From the IMG/VR virus record IMGVR_UViG_3300045996_000713, positions 1 to 32,156 of that record: a DNA stretch of 32,156 bases. One strand, written 5' to 3'. Source of the stretch: a virus. This document shows positions 31,816 to 32,156 of the stretch, in pieces. Position numbers and translations under genes: made by a program. Within the stretch, counting starts at the first letter, position 1; each line of letters opens with the position of its first letter. Below the pieces are notes generated by a model. The model saw only the letters and a list, made by a program, of their open reading frames with translations. It made no database searches and was not told the origin of the DNA.

Positions 31816-32022
31816 ATGACAAATCAAACTAAGAACCCAATATTTTGGGCGTTCGTTGCATTCGTAGTAGGTATAGGGTTAGGAATCTGGGGCATGATAA
31901 AAGAGGATTGTATCGGTGGCCCTGGTTGTTGGGTGGGAAGTGGTTTTCTGAAATGGACGGGCGGTCTATTGATTGTTGGTAGCGTGATAGGCTTCTTTAC
32001 CATAAAAGGGAAACGGCGGTGA
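31816..32022 (+). CDS. Small two-helix membrane protein
   Basis: 68 residues with two hydrophobic stretches, about 9-28 (IFWAFVAFVVGIGLGIWGMI) and 46-62 (WTGGLLIVGSVIGFFTI), separated by a Gly/Cys loop (EDCIGGPGCWVGSG) whose two Cys could pair. It ends in KGKRR, so the C-terminus is probably cytoplasmic. It is coupled by GTGA to the next open frame. Function unknown. Confidence 0.6.
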   Translation: MTNQTKNPIFWAFVAFVVGIGLGIWGMIKEDCIGGPGCWVGSGFLKWTGGLLIVGSVIGFFTIKGKRR

Positions 32023-32156
32023 TCTCCTACCTCATCAACCAACTAGCCTTAGTCGGCTTCAACTTCATTAACAGCCGGATTGATGCGTATAGGATAATGC
32101 GCAATAAGCGTATCGCCCATGGTATCAACTTCGGCGCCTATGTGGTATTCGTCGGT
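32019..32156 (+). CDS. Membrane protein, 3' end outside the window
   Basis: An open frame starts at GTG 32019, sharing GTGA with the preceding stop, and runs off the right edge. 46 residues are visible: ISYLINQLALVGFNFINSRI, then a basic stretch (DAYRIMRNKRIAHG) and the beginning of a hydrophobic segment (AYVVFVG). The basic loop before a membrane helix suggests an integral membrane protein. Nothing more can be said without the rest. Confidence 0.55.
   Translation, partial: MISYLINQLALVGFNFINSRIDAYRIMRNKRIAHGINFGAYVVFVG

Noticed and set aside
1-32156. CRISPR arrays, insertion sequences, tRNA or rRNA genes
   Set aside because: No repeat-spacer pattern, transposase motif or RNA gene signature was seen on either strand.

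Overview
The window is a contiguous stretch of a tailed double-stranded DNA phage (or prophage) whose host is most likely a member of the Bacteroidota. The packaging, head and tail proteins resemble phage proteins of that phylum as I know them. Many genes start without a clear Shine-Dalgarno. One putative promoter carries the Bacteroidota -7 box TAnnTTTG exactly. The long tape measure and the absence of a recognisable contractile sheath point to a siphovirus-like virion. No integrase, repressor or replication gene is visible, so lifestyle cannot be decided.

Layout, left to right. (1) 1-681: three small accessory genes, the first cut by the window edge (DUF551-like). (2) 717-2217: terminase small and large subunits. 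(3) 2218-2357: a non-coding leader with a promoter-like palindrome and a strongly structured, terminator-like RNA. (4) 2358-10633: an unusual cargo block of 17 tightly overlapping plus-strand genes between the terminase and the portal. It holds about seven glycosyltransferase-like proteins with different acidic motifs, a short SDR/epimerase-like protein, an FkbM-type methyltransferase, a second SAM methyltransferase, three small membrane proteins and several small unknowns. (5) 10662-10946: a Com-like zinc-ribbon gene and a near-perfect UUCG-loop terminator hairpin whose U-tract touches the portal start codon. (6) 10947-22067: portal, prohead protease, major capsid protein, head-tail connectors, tail tube, tail chaperone-position genes and tape measure. 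(7) 22064-22632: two tandem paralogous lipoprotein genes on the minus strand, the only minus-strand genes supported here. (8) 22696-30114: distal tail/baseplate-position proteins, a collar-like protein and a 975-residue fibre with an N-terminal signal-peptide-like segment. (9) 30202-31294: holin-like and spanin-like membrane proteins. (10) 31302 to the end: small membrane proteins, the last one cut by the window edge.

A 17-bp palindromic element, TTCARAANNNWYTGAAA, occurs four times with identical internal spacing. It lies upstream of the small terminase, the cargo block, the com/portal module and the tail-fibre module, and would divide the window into separately started late transcription units. 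A weak fifth match lies after the inverted lipoprotein pair. Together the genes describe packaging, head and tail assembly and part of lysis, plus a cytoplasmic glycan-building and methylating cassette. My best inference is that the cassette decorates a virion protein or another phage or host component; its substrate cannot be read from the sequence.
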